Positions 1-6,904 of a stretch of DNA of 9,753 nt are shown piece by piece. The position numbers and the translations under genes were made by a program. This DNA comes from Bryobacterales bacterium (lineage in GTDB: Bacteria; Cyanobacteriota; Vampirovibrionia; Obscuribacterales; Obscuribacteraceae). Within the stretch, counting starts at the first letter, position 1. Every line of letters starts with the position of its first letter. The stretch spans positions 1 to 9,753 of the forward strand of contig CAJCHQ010000595.1 of the NCBI GenBank assembly GCA_903970295.1, written 5' to 3'. The notes below the pieces were generated by a model, which ran no database searches, was not told the DNA's origin, and saw only the letters and a list, made by a program, of their open reading frames with translations.

Positions 1-34
1 GTTTTTTCTTTTCTTCCATGGCAAGACAGAATAA

Positions 35-493
35 AAATTTTGGAATCCACTTGTCAAAGATGGTTTCTACATCTCAACGACTAGTCTCCAGGACGAGTCT
101 AAAAAGATCGACGAACCAGGTCGATTTGTTGACGCCACACAGATTCCCTTCTTTGTTTTGCCACCACTCTTGGAAAAAGAAGAAGACGTCCGCCTCGGAG
201 ATTTCGGCATGGTCATCAATCTGGACAATGGTCTCCGTTCTCCAGCGATCTTCGCCGATCGTGGTCCGGGCGATAAACTCGGCGAAGGTTCTGTCGCTCT
301 GGCGCGGGCTCTCGGAGTCGATACCAATGCTCGCATCGGTGGCACTAACGAGGGAATCGTCTACATCGTCTTTCCGCACTCTGGCAATGAAAGGATGCGA
401 TCGCTTGCGGAAATTCAAGAAAGCGGCGAGCGACTGTTCCAGAAAGCGGGGGGAATCAAACGCGTCCGCGAGTTATACAAAAACGCTAAGTAG
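35..493 (+). pseudogene. GH75 chitosanase-like catalytic domain, 5' end lost behind an in-frame TAA
   Basis: The open frame reads as the C-terminal half of a glycoside hydrolase family 75 (chitosanase-like) protein. It has a GFYISTTSL segment, then RFVDATQIPFFVLP, LGDFGMVIN, FADRGPGDKLGEGS and IVYIVFPHSGN. The aspartate of ADRGP (codon 257-259) and the glutamate of GEGS (codon 284-286) are nine residues apart, the spacing I recall for the catalytic Asp/Glu pair of fungal GH75 chitosanase, which cuts beta-1,4 bonds in chitosan. In this frame TAA at 32-34 lies directly before the conserved region. The first possible in-frame start after it is TTG at 158, which would remove conserved residues. 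The N-terminal part of the family is therefore missing or in another frame: a pseudogene, a frameshift near the A/T-rich run at 31-43, or a sequencing error. A gene caller may report 158-493. Family assignment is fairly sure; activity is doubtful. Confidence 0.62.
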
Positions 494-667
494 ACATGAA
501 CGAATTGAAGCCGGTTGGAAACCTTCTGAGTGACGGAAACCGCAGCCAGGTTAAGACCCTCTCTGCGAGTTTCTGTGATCAAATTTTCTACTCACTCGTA
601 TAATACTACCGGCTCATATAGCAATTTCTCCAAATCGAATATCCGCAGGAAATTTGTTTGTTTGAGT

Positions 668-707
668 CGAGTGAGCAAAACAGCACGACAGCTGCTTTGC
701 CCACTCG
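668..707. terminator. Hairpin between convergent genes, possible bidirectional terminator
   Basis: Arms 668-684 and 691-707 pair as 6 bp, a mismatch (A674/C701), 5 bp, a mismatch and 4 bp around a 6-nt loop (685-690). The hairpin lies 11 bases past the stop of the minus-strand membrane gene (719) and downstream of the plus-strand gene ending at 493, where a terminator is expected. Neither side has a clear T tract, so intrinsic termination is not proven. Confidence 0.45.
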
Positions 708-718
708 CTCGTCAACGA

Positions 719-1123
719 TTATCGATTCGGCCACTTGCCCATCTTGATGCCAGATATGAGTAACCAGAACACGCATAAGCCCTGGGCGAACGCGAAGCAG
801 ACAAACATCTCCGTTTGTCCGAGAACGCGGAAGCCCAGACCAATCAATGAACAGATTGAGAACAGTGTCAACAAACACCACGGCCAGGTCTGTCTGGCCA
901 TCCATCCTCCATAGACAATTCCCCAGATAGGCACGACAGCGATCGCGCAACCCAACAAGTCGTCAAACGTGTCGCTGCAGTGAGGGCTGGCTGTCTTGTA
1001 GCAAGCGACGTGAATCGAGATCGTGAGAATGAACCCGAAAGCCGCATAGAATCTGTTGATCAGGTCAATGGGTTTGGGCTTTGTGAACTGAAACCGTTGT
1101 GAAACGATTGATGCATTTGGCAT
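719..1123 (-). CDS. Four-helix membrane protein, paralog of its upstream neighbour
   Basis: A 134-residue protein of unknown function. I chose ATG at 1123 because GGAG (1130-1133) lies 6 nt upstream; a longer reading from 1162 has no such support. After a polar N-terminus of about 20 residues come four hydrophobic segments: around FYAAFGFILTISIHVACY, then AIAVVPIWGIVYGGW, then CLLTLFSICSLIGLGF, and last AFAQGLCVFWLLISGIK. It aligns along its length with the product of 1193-1624, sharing FY-x-x-FGF-x-LTIS in helix 1, WGI-x-YG-x-W in helix 2 and VLGQ after helix 3, so the two arose by tandem duplication. The 69-nt gap to the upstream gene suggests co-transcription. It has no known catalytic motif. 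It might be an inner-membrane partner of the ubiquitin-like cassette upstream or an unrelated passenger; the sequence does not decide. Confidence 0.75.
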   Translation of the reverse strand: MPNASIVSQRFQFTKPKPIDLINRFYAAFGFILTISIHVACYKTASPHCSDTFDDLLGCAIAVVPIWGIVYGGWMARQTWPWCLLTLFSICSLIGLGFRVLGQTEMFVCFAFAQGLCVFWLLISGIKMGKWPNR

Positions 1124-1192
1124 GATAATCTCCGTTTTTGACACGCCTCTCGTCGTCCGCAAAAGATGACGCGAACAACGCCACGAGTTGAG

Positions 1193-1624
1193 CTAGGAAA
1201 AGTACTTTTTCACTGCGAAGGCGACCGTCCAGAACACTGGTAGAGCGCATGCTCCCTCGATTAAGCCCTCCAGAAGAGTGGACGAACCTGACTGCCCAAG
1301 CACCACGAAAATGGCGACGACCATTCCCAGAGTGGCAACGACGGTGAGGATCGACCATGCCCACCTGAGACGGTCTGGCCAAGCGCCATAGGCGATTCCC
1401 CACAAAACTGTGCTCACAGGTGCGACCTGAAAAAGCGACTCAGTTGCTTCGTGATGCTTGGTCAGAGCCAGGAATGCTGCAGCGAAGAAAGAAATTGTGA
1501 GAGTGAAGCCGAACAAGACATAAAACCCATTGAACAGAGCGAAGGGTTCGATATTCGCTAGGACCCGCAACCGTTCATGGAAGGTCTGTCTCTTCACTCG
1601 GTCGATGTTGATTGTTTGAGTCAT
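1193..1624 (-). CDS. Four-helix membrane protein, tandem paralog
   Basis: A 143-residue hydrophobic protein of unknown function. ATG at 1624 has AAGGAG (1631-1636) with a 6-nt spacer; a GTG just before it (1627) is too close to that site. The N-terminal ~30 residues are charged, then four membrane segments follow (about FYVLFGFTLTISFFAAAFLA, VSTVLWGIAYGAW, WSILTVVATLGMVVAIFVV and CALPVFWTVAFAVKKYF). Helix 1 and helix 2 motifs match the downstream paralog (719-1123). The gene begins 84 nt after the E1-like gene, and a strong hairpin (1646-1673) sits in that gap, so it may be transcribed at a lower level than the conjugation genes or from a separate start. The role is not recognised; small multi-pass proteins of this size beside defence genes could be membrane effectors or anchors, but that is inference from position only. 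Confidence 0.78.
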   Translation of the reverse strand: MTQTINIDRVKRQTFHERLRVLANIEPFALFNGFYVLFGFTLTISFFAAAFLALTKHHEATESLFQVAPVSTVLWGIAYGAWPDRLRWAWSILTVVATLGMVVAIFVVLGQSGSSTLLEGLIEGACALPVFWTVAFAVKKYFS

Positions 1625-1645
1625 CACTTGCTCCTTGCCTGAAGA

Positions 1646-1673
1646 ACCGTGACCAGGGCGATCTGGTCACGGT
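1646..1673 (-). terminator. Perfect 11-bp hairpin between E1-like and membrane genes
   Basis: ACCGTGACCAG at 1646-1656 is exactly complementary to CTGGTCACGGT at 1663-1673, with a 6-nt loop. It begins 35 nt past the E1-like stop (1709) and ends 9 nt before the Shine-Dalgarno site of the next gene. On the minus strand it is followed by TTCTTC, a weak T-rich stretch. It could be a leaky terminator, an mRNA 3'-end stabiliser, or an operator for a promoter of the membrane pair. Confidence 0.55.
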
Positions 1674-1708
1674 CGTAAAGGCTCTTTGTAGAAAGTGGTT
1701 CGATCGAA

Positions 1709-2389
1709 TCAGGCAAGCGTATACAGCGGTCTCAATCCGAAGATGATCTCCGGGTTGAGCGTGTCTGGCTTGCCTTGCTTGATTGCTGCCCAGCGCATCA
1801 TTTGCCAGACAGCCAGTCCCGAGATCACTTCCGCCGTCGGTCCAACCGACATGCTGGTGCCGCAAGCGGAAACCTCCGCTTCGACATCCTCATAGAGGTT
1901 CTCTTCGTACTTCGCGATTTGATCCGGGTCGGCAGGAAGAATCGTGTAGACGCGACCAGAATCGGTGCCCATTCTCGTTTCGAGCATGAGCTTGACCCGA
2001 ATCTTGTTGCGCACCGCCCGCTCCCAGATTTGCTTGCGCGCGGCCATTGAGTCCACCAGCAGGAAGATGATTTCGCCCAGCTTCTGCGAGCCATCTACCT
2101 TTTCGTTGTGAATGTTCACTCGCGTGCCAGTGGCCTCCAGGACGATCTCCTGGAGCGCCTCGACTTTGAACCGGGTAACATCACCCAATCGATAGACTTG
2201 ATTGGCGATGTTGTGCGGCTCGACGATGTCGAAGTCCCAGACATGGATGTTCTCCAGACCAAGCTTGGCCAGACTGAGAACGACGCGAGAGCCAGTTGCG
2301 CCTGCGCCGATAACATCGACACGAACGTTGCCCAGAGCGTCGGGTGAAAACACGTCGATGTGACGTGAGGTATCGATTGCAGTAGGCAT
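1709..2389 (-). CDS. ThiF/E1-like Ubl-activating enzyme (BilD-like)
   Basis: This 226-residue protein is a stand-alone adenylation domain of the ThiF/MoeB/E1 family, expected to use ATP to adenylate the C-terminus of the Ubl encoded at the head of the cassette. Visible motifs are the Rossmann loop GAGATGS (28-34), the acidic strand DFDIVEPHNIANQ (52-64; Asp52, Asp54, Asn60, Gln64), Lys75 in RFKVEAL, and VDSMAARK with Asp113 and Arg118. Cys176 in SACGTSMSVGPTAEVISG is in the right region to be the thioester cysteine. The canonical NLxRQ arginine is Asn63 here, and the paired CxxC zinc ligands of MoeB are absent. GAGGAG (2398-2403) precedes ATG with an 8-nt spacer, lying over the end of the JAB gene, so the two are translationally linked. 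At 226 residues it is shorter than multidomain E1 enzymes. A PRTRC-type ThiF is an alternative, but I see no PRTRC helicase or ParB-type gene here. Confidence 0.88.
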   Translation of the reverse strand: MPTAIDTSRHIDVFSPDALGNVRVDVIGAGATGSRVVLSLAKLGLENIHVWDFDIVEPHNIANQVYRLGDVTRFKVEALQEIVLEATGTRVNIHNEKVDGSQKLGEIIFLLVDSMAARKQIWERAVRNKIRVKLMLETRMGTDSGRVYTILPADPDQIAKYEENLYEDVEAEVSACGTSMSVGPTAEVISGLAVWQMMRWAAIKQGKPDTLNPEIIFGLRPLYTLA

Positions 2390-2394
2390 GGTCT

Positions 2395-3561
2395 CTACTC
2401 CTCTCCGCCGGTCAAATGCAAGCGGTGCTTCGGCTTGTCGGTGGGAGCTGCACCACTAGTGGTATCGGAGCGCCCATCATGGCTGAGCCCATTCCGATCA
2501 CGGTACGGGGAAGCACTGCGCTGATCGCCTGTGTTTTCCTCGACCGTGCGCTCTCCGCCTCCCCAGCCTCCGAAGAAGCGAAACTTCCTCTCCGTCAACT
2601 TCGCGGCAAGCTCGTCTCTGACTTGCATCCGCTCGGCTTTGCTCGCGACAAGTTTGCTCGGCAGTAAAATCGGCGGCGGTTCATATGGCGACGCAAAACC
2701 GGGGCCGCGTTCTTTGAACTCAGTGCGATTTGTGCCTGCATCCGCCGAGATCGGCTGAGTCGAGCCCCAATCGCGCTTCTCGGCTCGCCCGATAGGCAAA
2801 ACTTCGCCAGTCTGAGCGTCTACCGCCTCCCAGGGCACATCGAGAAAACGATGTCCCTCGTGGAAGAGATAGACAGTGAACTCGGCACGCCCGAGCTTGT
2901 TGAAGATGCCCCTGATGAACCACGGCAAACCAAGCCGCTGATAATTCAATGGCGTGTTCTCGTCGGTACCGGATGCCGAAGTCCCCATGTGAACATGCGA
3001 GTGCCCCCAGAACCTGAGGCGCTCGATCTTCTTCATGCCTTCTTCGCCCTGCTCGACCAGTTCACTCATCACGTCGAACTGCCCTTCATCGGTCGGGTCG
3101 GTTTCGGAACCTGTCACTTCCTGAGCGGGCACGAAGACTTCGTCGATGTAGAAGTTGCCGCTCGGCAGCCGATCGACAGTGCCCAGCCAACCCACTTCCT
3201 TGGGCGCCGTCTCGACGATCAGACACATGCGCCGATAAGCATGATCCGAGATGAGGATTTTGGGCAGACCAGGTGAACGCAAGAATTCCGCACGAGTGCG
3301 GAAGAAGTGCTGGTGAAAGGGACTGTCCGGCTCGCGACGAGTGAAGAACGGTCGCTCGAAATTTCCGTCCCGCTCCGCATCGGCGTTGTTGTCGCCAGCC
3401 CCTGGTTCGCTCCGTGCGGATGGCTGAACAATATCTTGAGCAGCACCGACAGGCTGTCTAGAGAACTGCTCACCGCCGCTTCGCTTGTCACTTTCGTTCA
3501 CCGGCTCGCCACCGTCGGCAGTTCCATCCAGCAAATTTTTCACAAACTTCGGTAATTTCAT
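2395..3561 (-). CDS. JAMM/JAB metalloprotease, probable deubiquitinase-like (BilC-like)
   Basis: A 388-residue protein with a central JAB/MPN domain (about 100-250). The zinc-protease signature is complete: Glu122 in KEVGWLG, then HSH at 187-189, Ser197 and Asp200, fitting H-x-H-x7-S-x2-D. The fold strands NFYIDEVFVPAQEV and EFTVYLFHEGHRFLDVPWEAVD flank it. By family such enzymes cleave Ubl precursors or isopeptide-linked Ubl conjugates, so this one probably matures or removes the Ubl of this cassette. Residues 1-95 and 260-388 are polar, rich in Gly, Pro, Glu and Arg, and look disordered. These long tails are unusual for a bacterial JAB protein and may bind partners. The start ATG overlaps the stop of the preceding gene as ATGA (3558-3561), with AAGGAG at 3569-3574, which means translational coupling to the cysteine-less E2-like protein. 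Function as an active metalloprotease is well supported; the substrate is inferred. Confidence 0.9.
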   Translation of the reverse strand: MKLPKFVKNLLDGTADGGEPVNESDKRSGGEQFSRQPVGAAQDIVQPSARSEPGAGDNNADAERDGNFERPFFTRREPDSPFHQHFFRTRAEFLRSPGLPKILISDHAYRRMCLIVETAPKEVGWLGTVDRLPSGNFYIDEVFVPAQEVTGSETDPTDEGQFDVMSELVEQGEEGMKKIERLRFWGHSHVHMGTSASGTDENTPLNYQRLGLPWFIRGIFNKLGRAEFTVYLFHEGHRFLDVPWEAVDAQTGEVLPIGRAEKRDWGSTQPISADAGTNRTEFKERGPGFASPYEPPPILLPSKLVASKAERMQVRDELAAKLTERKFRFFGGWGGGERTVEENTGDQRSASPYRDRNGLSHDGRSDTTSGAAPTDKPKHRLHLTGGEE

Positions 3562-4439
3562 GCTTGCTCTCCTTCGGTGGCCACAGGCCAGTTGTTGATT
3601 GTGGTAGCGAGGTCGTTGTTCGTGACTTCCTCGATAAATTGAATAGCCATGTCAGCTACAGCCGCAAATTGAAACCGGGCGATCAGCTCGTAGAATGTTG
3701 CTAGAAGCTCGTCCTGGTAGGCTGTCCCATCTTCATACACATTCGGTGCGTTCATGCCCGGTCGTGAAGCGTTGACTCTCCGGCTTGAGTTGAACCAGCG
3801 AATGCCGCCGTTCTTGCCGTCGACGTCGATCACGATCAGAAATTTGCCCACCTCATGCCGCAGGTTGGTGTCGCGCGCGGTGGCATAGAGCGTGTCGGTA
3901 TAAACCAGAATGGTCTGCGCCGTCACCCGTACGCCAATAACCTTGTCAGTCTGCAAAAGCCGCCCGAACTCGGCCCGGAATGCTTGAGCCAGTGCTTCCT
4001 GATTCGGAGCGCTCCGACAAAAAACGTATTCCCTTTTAGCGGCGGTAAAGCGTTCGATCTTGGCAGGAAAGTCCTGTTTTTGTCCTTCGATTGTCGCCTT
4101 TGCTGACTGCAACCCTTCAGCGATGCGCTTTGCGCAGGCTGCGATGTAGTTTTCACGCGACCGATTTTGCTCTGCCGTAAGCATGCGAGAAGAGGCGCGA
4201 GTAGCGGCGCGTGTAGCGGCTGTCACCGGCATATTGGCAGTGAGCGCGAGTTGCAACACGTTCTCGAAGTCTGTGAACGTTGCCGTCGCAGTCGCGCGCA
4301 AGATCTGAAGCGTCTGCTCGAGCAGGTGCTCTTCGATCGTGATGGTGTCTTCGCTCCAGGAGGAATAGACGACACCCCCTTGTTTCAACTCGTTTCTCTG
4401 AGCCTGTGCGAGCCCAGATATAAGATAGATTTTGCTCAT
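3558..4439 (-). CDS. E2/UBC-like paralog lacking the catalytic cysteine (UEV-like)
   Basis: A 293-residue protein. Residues about 150-287 align without doubt to the C-terminal E2-like domain of the upstream 766-residue protein: both have an EVG/EIG-x-F-x-I strand, RWFN/KWFN, MNAPNV/MNAPHV, an IA-x-x-QFA helix, AIQFIE, and a final WPVA. Where the partner has GLACEG with Cys716, this protein has GTAYQD with Tyr241, so it cannot form an E2 thioester at that place. The remaining cysteines (102, 141) lie outside this site. The N-terminal half (1-145) is mostly helical and Ala/Arg/Glu rich, with no match I recognise. AAGGAG (4445-4450) overlaps the stop of the E2 gene, and the end overlaps the JAB start by 4 nt, so production is tied to both neighbours. 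By analogy with eukaryotic UEV proteins it may form a heterodimer with the active E2 and set the site or form of conjugation. This role is inference. Confidence 0.8.
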   Translation of the reverse strand: MSKIYLISGLAQAQRNELKQGGVVYSSWSEDTITIEEHLLEQTLQILRATATATFTDFENVLQLALTANMPVTAATRAATRASSRMLTAEQNRSRENYIAACAKRIAEGLQSAKATIEGQKQDFPAKIERFTAAKREYVFCRSAPNQEALAQAFRAEFGRLLQTDKVIGVRVTAQTILVYTDTLYATARDTNLRHEVGKFLIVIDVDGKNGGIRWFNSSRRVNASRPGMNAPNVYEDGTAYQDELLATFYELIARFQFAAVADMAIQFIEEVTNNDLATTINNWPVATEGEQA

Positions 4440-4448
4440 CTCATCTCC

Positions 4449-6749
4449 TTAACTCTGGGCCGCGACTGGCCAATCGCTGATTTTCTTACCCCAGGCGTCA
4501 TCCGTGTTCGCCGATTCGATGAATTGAATCGCCTTCATCACCACGTACGCAAACTGGCGCTGGGCTATGAAGTGCGGCCACTCATCTTTGGTCGAGCCTT
4601 CGCAAGCGAGTCCCGTGGCTGCCACGTGCGGAGCATTCATACGGGCATCCGCAGGCCCAACAGTGCGAGTTTGGTTGAACCACTTCAGCCGTCCACTTTC
4701 CGTGGGAATGTGGATTTTAAAAGCACCGATCTCGTGGTTGATGCCCGTGCGGGTATCAACGCAAAAGAGCGTGTTCGTATCGACAACTATTTGCCCATTG
4801 CCGACCGTGACATTACGCACCTTTTGTATAGCCAACAGCTCATCGTACTCTCGTCCGAATTGCTCACTCACTTCCAGCCGCAAGAGTTCTCTTTCGCAGC
4901 GCTGTGTTAACTGAATTGACTCTCGAAGAGTGCCTTCGGCTAGTGCGACTGCCCCTGAATTAACAGGACTGTGTACCGAATTATCCAGTCGCGCTTTGAC
5001 CCGGCTCCAGCAGATGCTCTCATAATTGCCTGTCGTATCTTCCGGCTTGTCTGCCCTCGCCGCCAGGGCATACTCACGCAAAGCGGCTGCCATCAGTCGA
5101 GCTAGCATTCTCGCTTCGCTCCGCGTGCCATGGTGAATGAGTTTTGCGTGGATGTACAAGTTGTTGTCGACCAACTCGCCAACCAGAAAACCAGCACCAT
5201 CTGCAATGGCTATACCCTTGCCCGAAGGCCAGAATGCCCTTTCGCGCGTGGGCAGTGCCACTCCAAACAACTCCGACGGTGTGCTGGCACAAGCCTCACC
5301 AATAGGCGTTCCCTGGAAAAAGACGTAGAAACGTCCGTCTCTTACCGGCATCTGGTTTTCGCCGCGGCTATCGTAAACGTAGACATCTCTGTCTAAAGCT
5401 GGAGCGAGTAGCTGGGCGGACAGTGACTTCACGACAGCCAGCGCCCGACCGCCAAAGCCCGACACCTCAACGTTGCGGGGAAGAGCTTGATCGATCGACC
5501 AATTGGTCGCAGTGGTTACACCACTCTCCTCACTGATGATCTCTCTGATGATGGAATCGACATCCAGCTCTTTGAGGGCTGCTCTGAGAATGCGTCCCAG
5601 AAGTTCCCAGCCAAGCCTGATATTGCCGATACCGTCCGCGGTGTCATTAACCGGATTGAAGGCAATGAAGAGATTGTTCATGCCAACCAGCTGAGCGACC
5701 ATGAATCCGCAGTCGTCAGTTATCGGTGTGCAACCCGAAGCGAGAGACCAGGCTTTATTTTTGCATGTGACGGCGACACCGAAAAGCTGCAAGGGAATTT
5801 CCGCACCGATTGTTTTGACCGGGCTTCCTGGCAGAAAAACGTGAAACTGGCCGTCGTCGACCGGTTTCTGCACACCTCCTGCCATATGCACGACAATCGG
5901 TCTCGTCACTTGCAACGAAAGCACACTGCCAATCAATGACAGGGTCTGACGAGCGAAGTGCCGAGGCACTCTGTCGAAGCGAATCGGCACAGCTGCCGCG
6001 CCATTTTCTCTTTCGGCTGCGACAGTCCTCACCACCTCCGCCAGGAGCTGATCGGCCAGCAACTGATCGGCGGTCTTTCTTAAAATGCGAGCCAACAGAA
6101 CAAGTTGCGTGTGGGTAGGCTTGCAGCGCAGTAGATCGAAGTGGATGTAGAGGCAGTCATCGACAATTTCAGCGGCTGTAAACTCCGTGCTCCAATCCAC
6201 GATCGACCCGCCTCGTCCACTCGGCCTGTAAGCAACGGGCAACTGTCGAGAAAAAAAGCCCTGTTTAAATTGAACCGGTACTCCGAAAACTTGCTCCGGG
6301 ATCTCCGTGTGCTCGCTAGCGGCAGCGGCCGCGTCCACAAAGATGTGGAAACGTCCATCAACTATTGGTGCACAGACAGCGCCAGCGGCCAGATGAACGA
6401 CGATGTCGCGCCTGAGGATAGGCAGTAACTCGCCTGCAACGACTGAAACTATGCTCTCCGTTTCAGGGCTTTTCTCGCCAGTTCCGTAGTCGATATTGAC
6501 TGTGCCCTGGTCACGCCGTTCGTAGTTGGGCAAGAGAACAGCCTCGTCGATGCGTTTGAACTGCGATGGGTAAGTGGCTACAACACGCTTGTTCAGTGTC
6601 GTAAGCACCTTGGGTAAGTCCTGCGCCTGAATGAATATTCCATCATCACTCGAGTCGAGCGATATGCCTGCAGCTAGCAGGGCATGAACCGCGTCGGCCT
6701 CGAGCCACCGAATCTGGTACCTCTTTGGTTTGAAAAGTCGCAATGCCAT
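4449..6749 (-). CDS. Triple-repeat protein with C-terminal E2-like domain (BilB-like)
   Basis: A large 766-residue protein. Residues 1-95 are a unique N-terminal part, and 99-231, 268-397 and 437-562 are three diverged copies of one ~130-residue unit. Residues 600-763 form a UBC/E2-like domain, with a helix, the strand EIGAFKIHIP, KWFNQTRTV, then NAPHVAATGLACEG (705-718). NAPHV stands where HPN stands in classical E2 enzymes, and Cys716 is in the place of the thioester cysteine. The end is AIQFIESANTDDAWGKKISDWP. It is expected to accept the activated Ubl from the E1-like protein and pass it to a target. Most bacterial E2-like proteins are only about 150-300 residues, so the fused repeats are the odd part and may bind the target. 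AGGAGG (6755-6760) lies 5 nt before ATG. The E2 call rests on motif and operon context; the repeat function is unknown. Confidence 0.82.
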   Translation of the reverse strand: MALRLFKPKRYQIRWLEADAVHALLAAGISLDSSDDGIFIQAQDLPKVLTTLNKRVVATYPSQFKRIDEAVLLPNYERRDQGTVNIDYGTGEKSPETESIVSVVAGELLPILRRDIVVHLAAGAVCAPIVDGRFHIFVDAAAAASEHTEIPEQVFGVPVQFKQGFFSRQLPVAYRPSGRGGSIVDWSTEFTAAEIVDDCLYIHFDLLRCKPTHTQLVLLARILRKTADQLLADQLLAEVVRTVAAERENGAAAVPIRFDRVPRHFARQTLSLIGSVLSLQVTRPIVVHMAGGVQKPVDDGQFHVFLPGSPVKTIGAEIPLQLFGVAVTCKNKAWSLASGCTPITDDCGFMVAQLVGMNNLFIAFNPVNDTADGIGNIRLGWELLGRILRAALKELDVDSIIREIISEESGVTTATNWSIDQALPRNVEVSGFGGRALAVVKSLSAQLLAPALDRDVYVYDSRGENQMPVRDGRFYVFFQGTPIGEACASTPSELFGVALPTRERAFWPSGKGIAIADGAGFLVGELVDNNLYIHAKLIHHGTRSEARMLARLMAAALREYALAARADKPEDTTGNYESICWSRVKARLDNSVHSPVNSGAVALAEGTLRESIQLTQRCERELLRLEVSEQFGREYDELLAIQKVRNVTVGNGQIVVDTNTLFCVDTRTGINHEIGAFKIHIPTESGRLKWFNQTRTVGPADARMNAPHVAATGLACEGSTKDEWPHFIAQRQFAYVVMKAIQFIESANTDDAWGKKISDWPVAAQS
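5064..6455 (-). repeat. Three diverged ~130-residue repeats coded inside the E2-like gene
   Basis: The copies correspond to residues 99-231, 268-397 and 437-562. Each begins with a helix, then an IVVH or VYVY-type strand, a DGRFHIFV / DGQFHVFL / DGRFYVFF strand, a VFGV / LFGV segment, a Ser-Gly turn, a GELVDNNLYIH-type strand pair and an ending helix LLARILRxxL. The DNA has diverged, so the duplications are old. I do not recognise the fold. Confidence 0.75.
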
Positions 6750-6764
6750 AACGCCCTCCTGTCG

Positions 6765-6798
6765 GGTTCACGATCTATGGATTAGATGACTGTGAACC
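6765..6798 (-). promoter_or_regulatory. Stem-loop just upstream of the E2 gene ribosome-binding site
   Basis: GGTTCAC (6765-6771) pairs exactly with GTGAACC (6792-6798), and inside it ATCTA (6773-6777) pairs with TAGAT (6783-6787) around a 5-nt loop. In the minus-strand mRNA the hairpin ends 4 nt before AGGAGG of the E2 gene. It may slow transcription, mark a processing site, or affect ribosome access, so that more Ubl than E2 is made. Pairing is seen; function is inferred. Confidence 0.45.
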
Positions 6799-6810
6799 TC
6801 ATGAATACAA

Positions 6811-6879
6811 CGGCCTACACGCGAGGCACGGACTACATCCCCGAAAGCGAGATGGAGGACGCGCCTGCGTGTAGAACCG
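6811..6879 (-). repeat. Inverted repeat in the Ubl-E2 spacer
   Basis: CTACACGC (6815-6822) is the exact complement of GCGTGTAG (6867-6874), and an outer CGG/CCG extends it with a small bulge. The loop is 44 nt. Together with the hairpin at 6765-6798, most of the 155-nt spacer between the Ubl and E2 genes can fold. It may be a weak terminator after the Ubl gene, but has no T tract. Confidence 0.35.
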
Positions 6880-6904
6880 AACTCACCGACGATTCAGGTC
6901 AAGG

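Noticed and set aside
1709..4439. PRTRC system (also has ThiF, JAB, Ubl and E2-like members)
   Set aside because: The ThiF and JAB parts would fit, but the window has no PRTRC ParB or helicase-type gene, and the tandem Ubl is unlike the single small PRTRC protein C.
4167..4910. Plus-strand 247-residue open frame
   Set aside because: It lies across two minus-strand genes with clear E2-like homology and good ribosome sites; its product is incoherent and is the antisense shadow of those genes.
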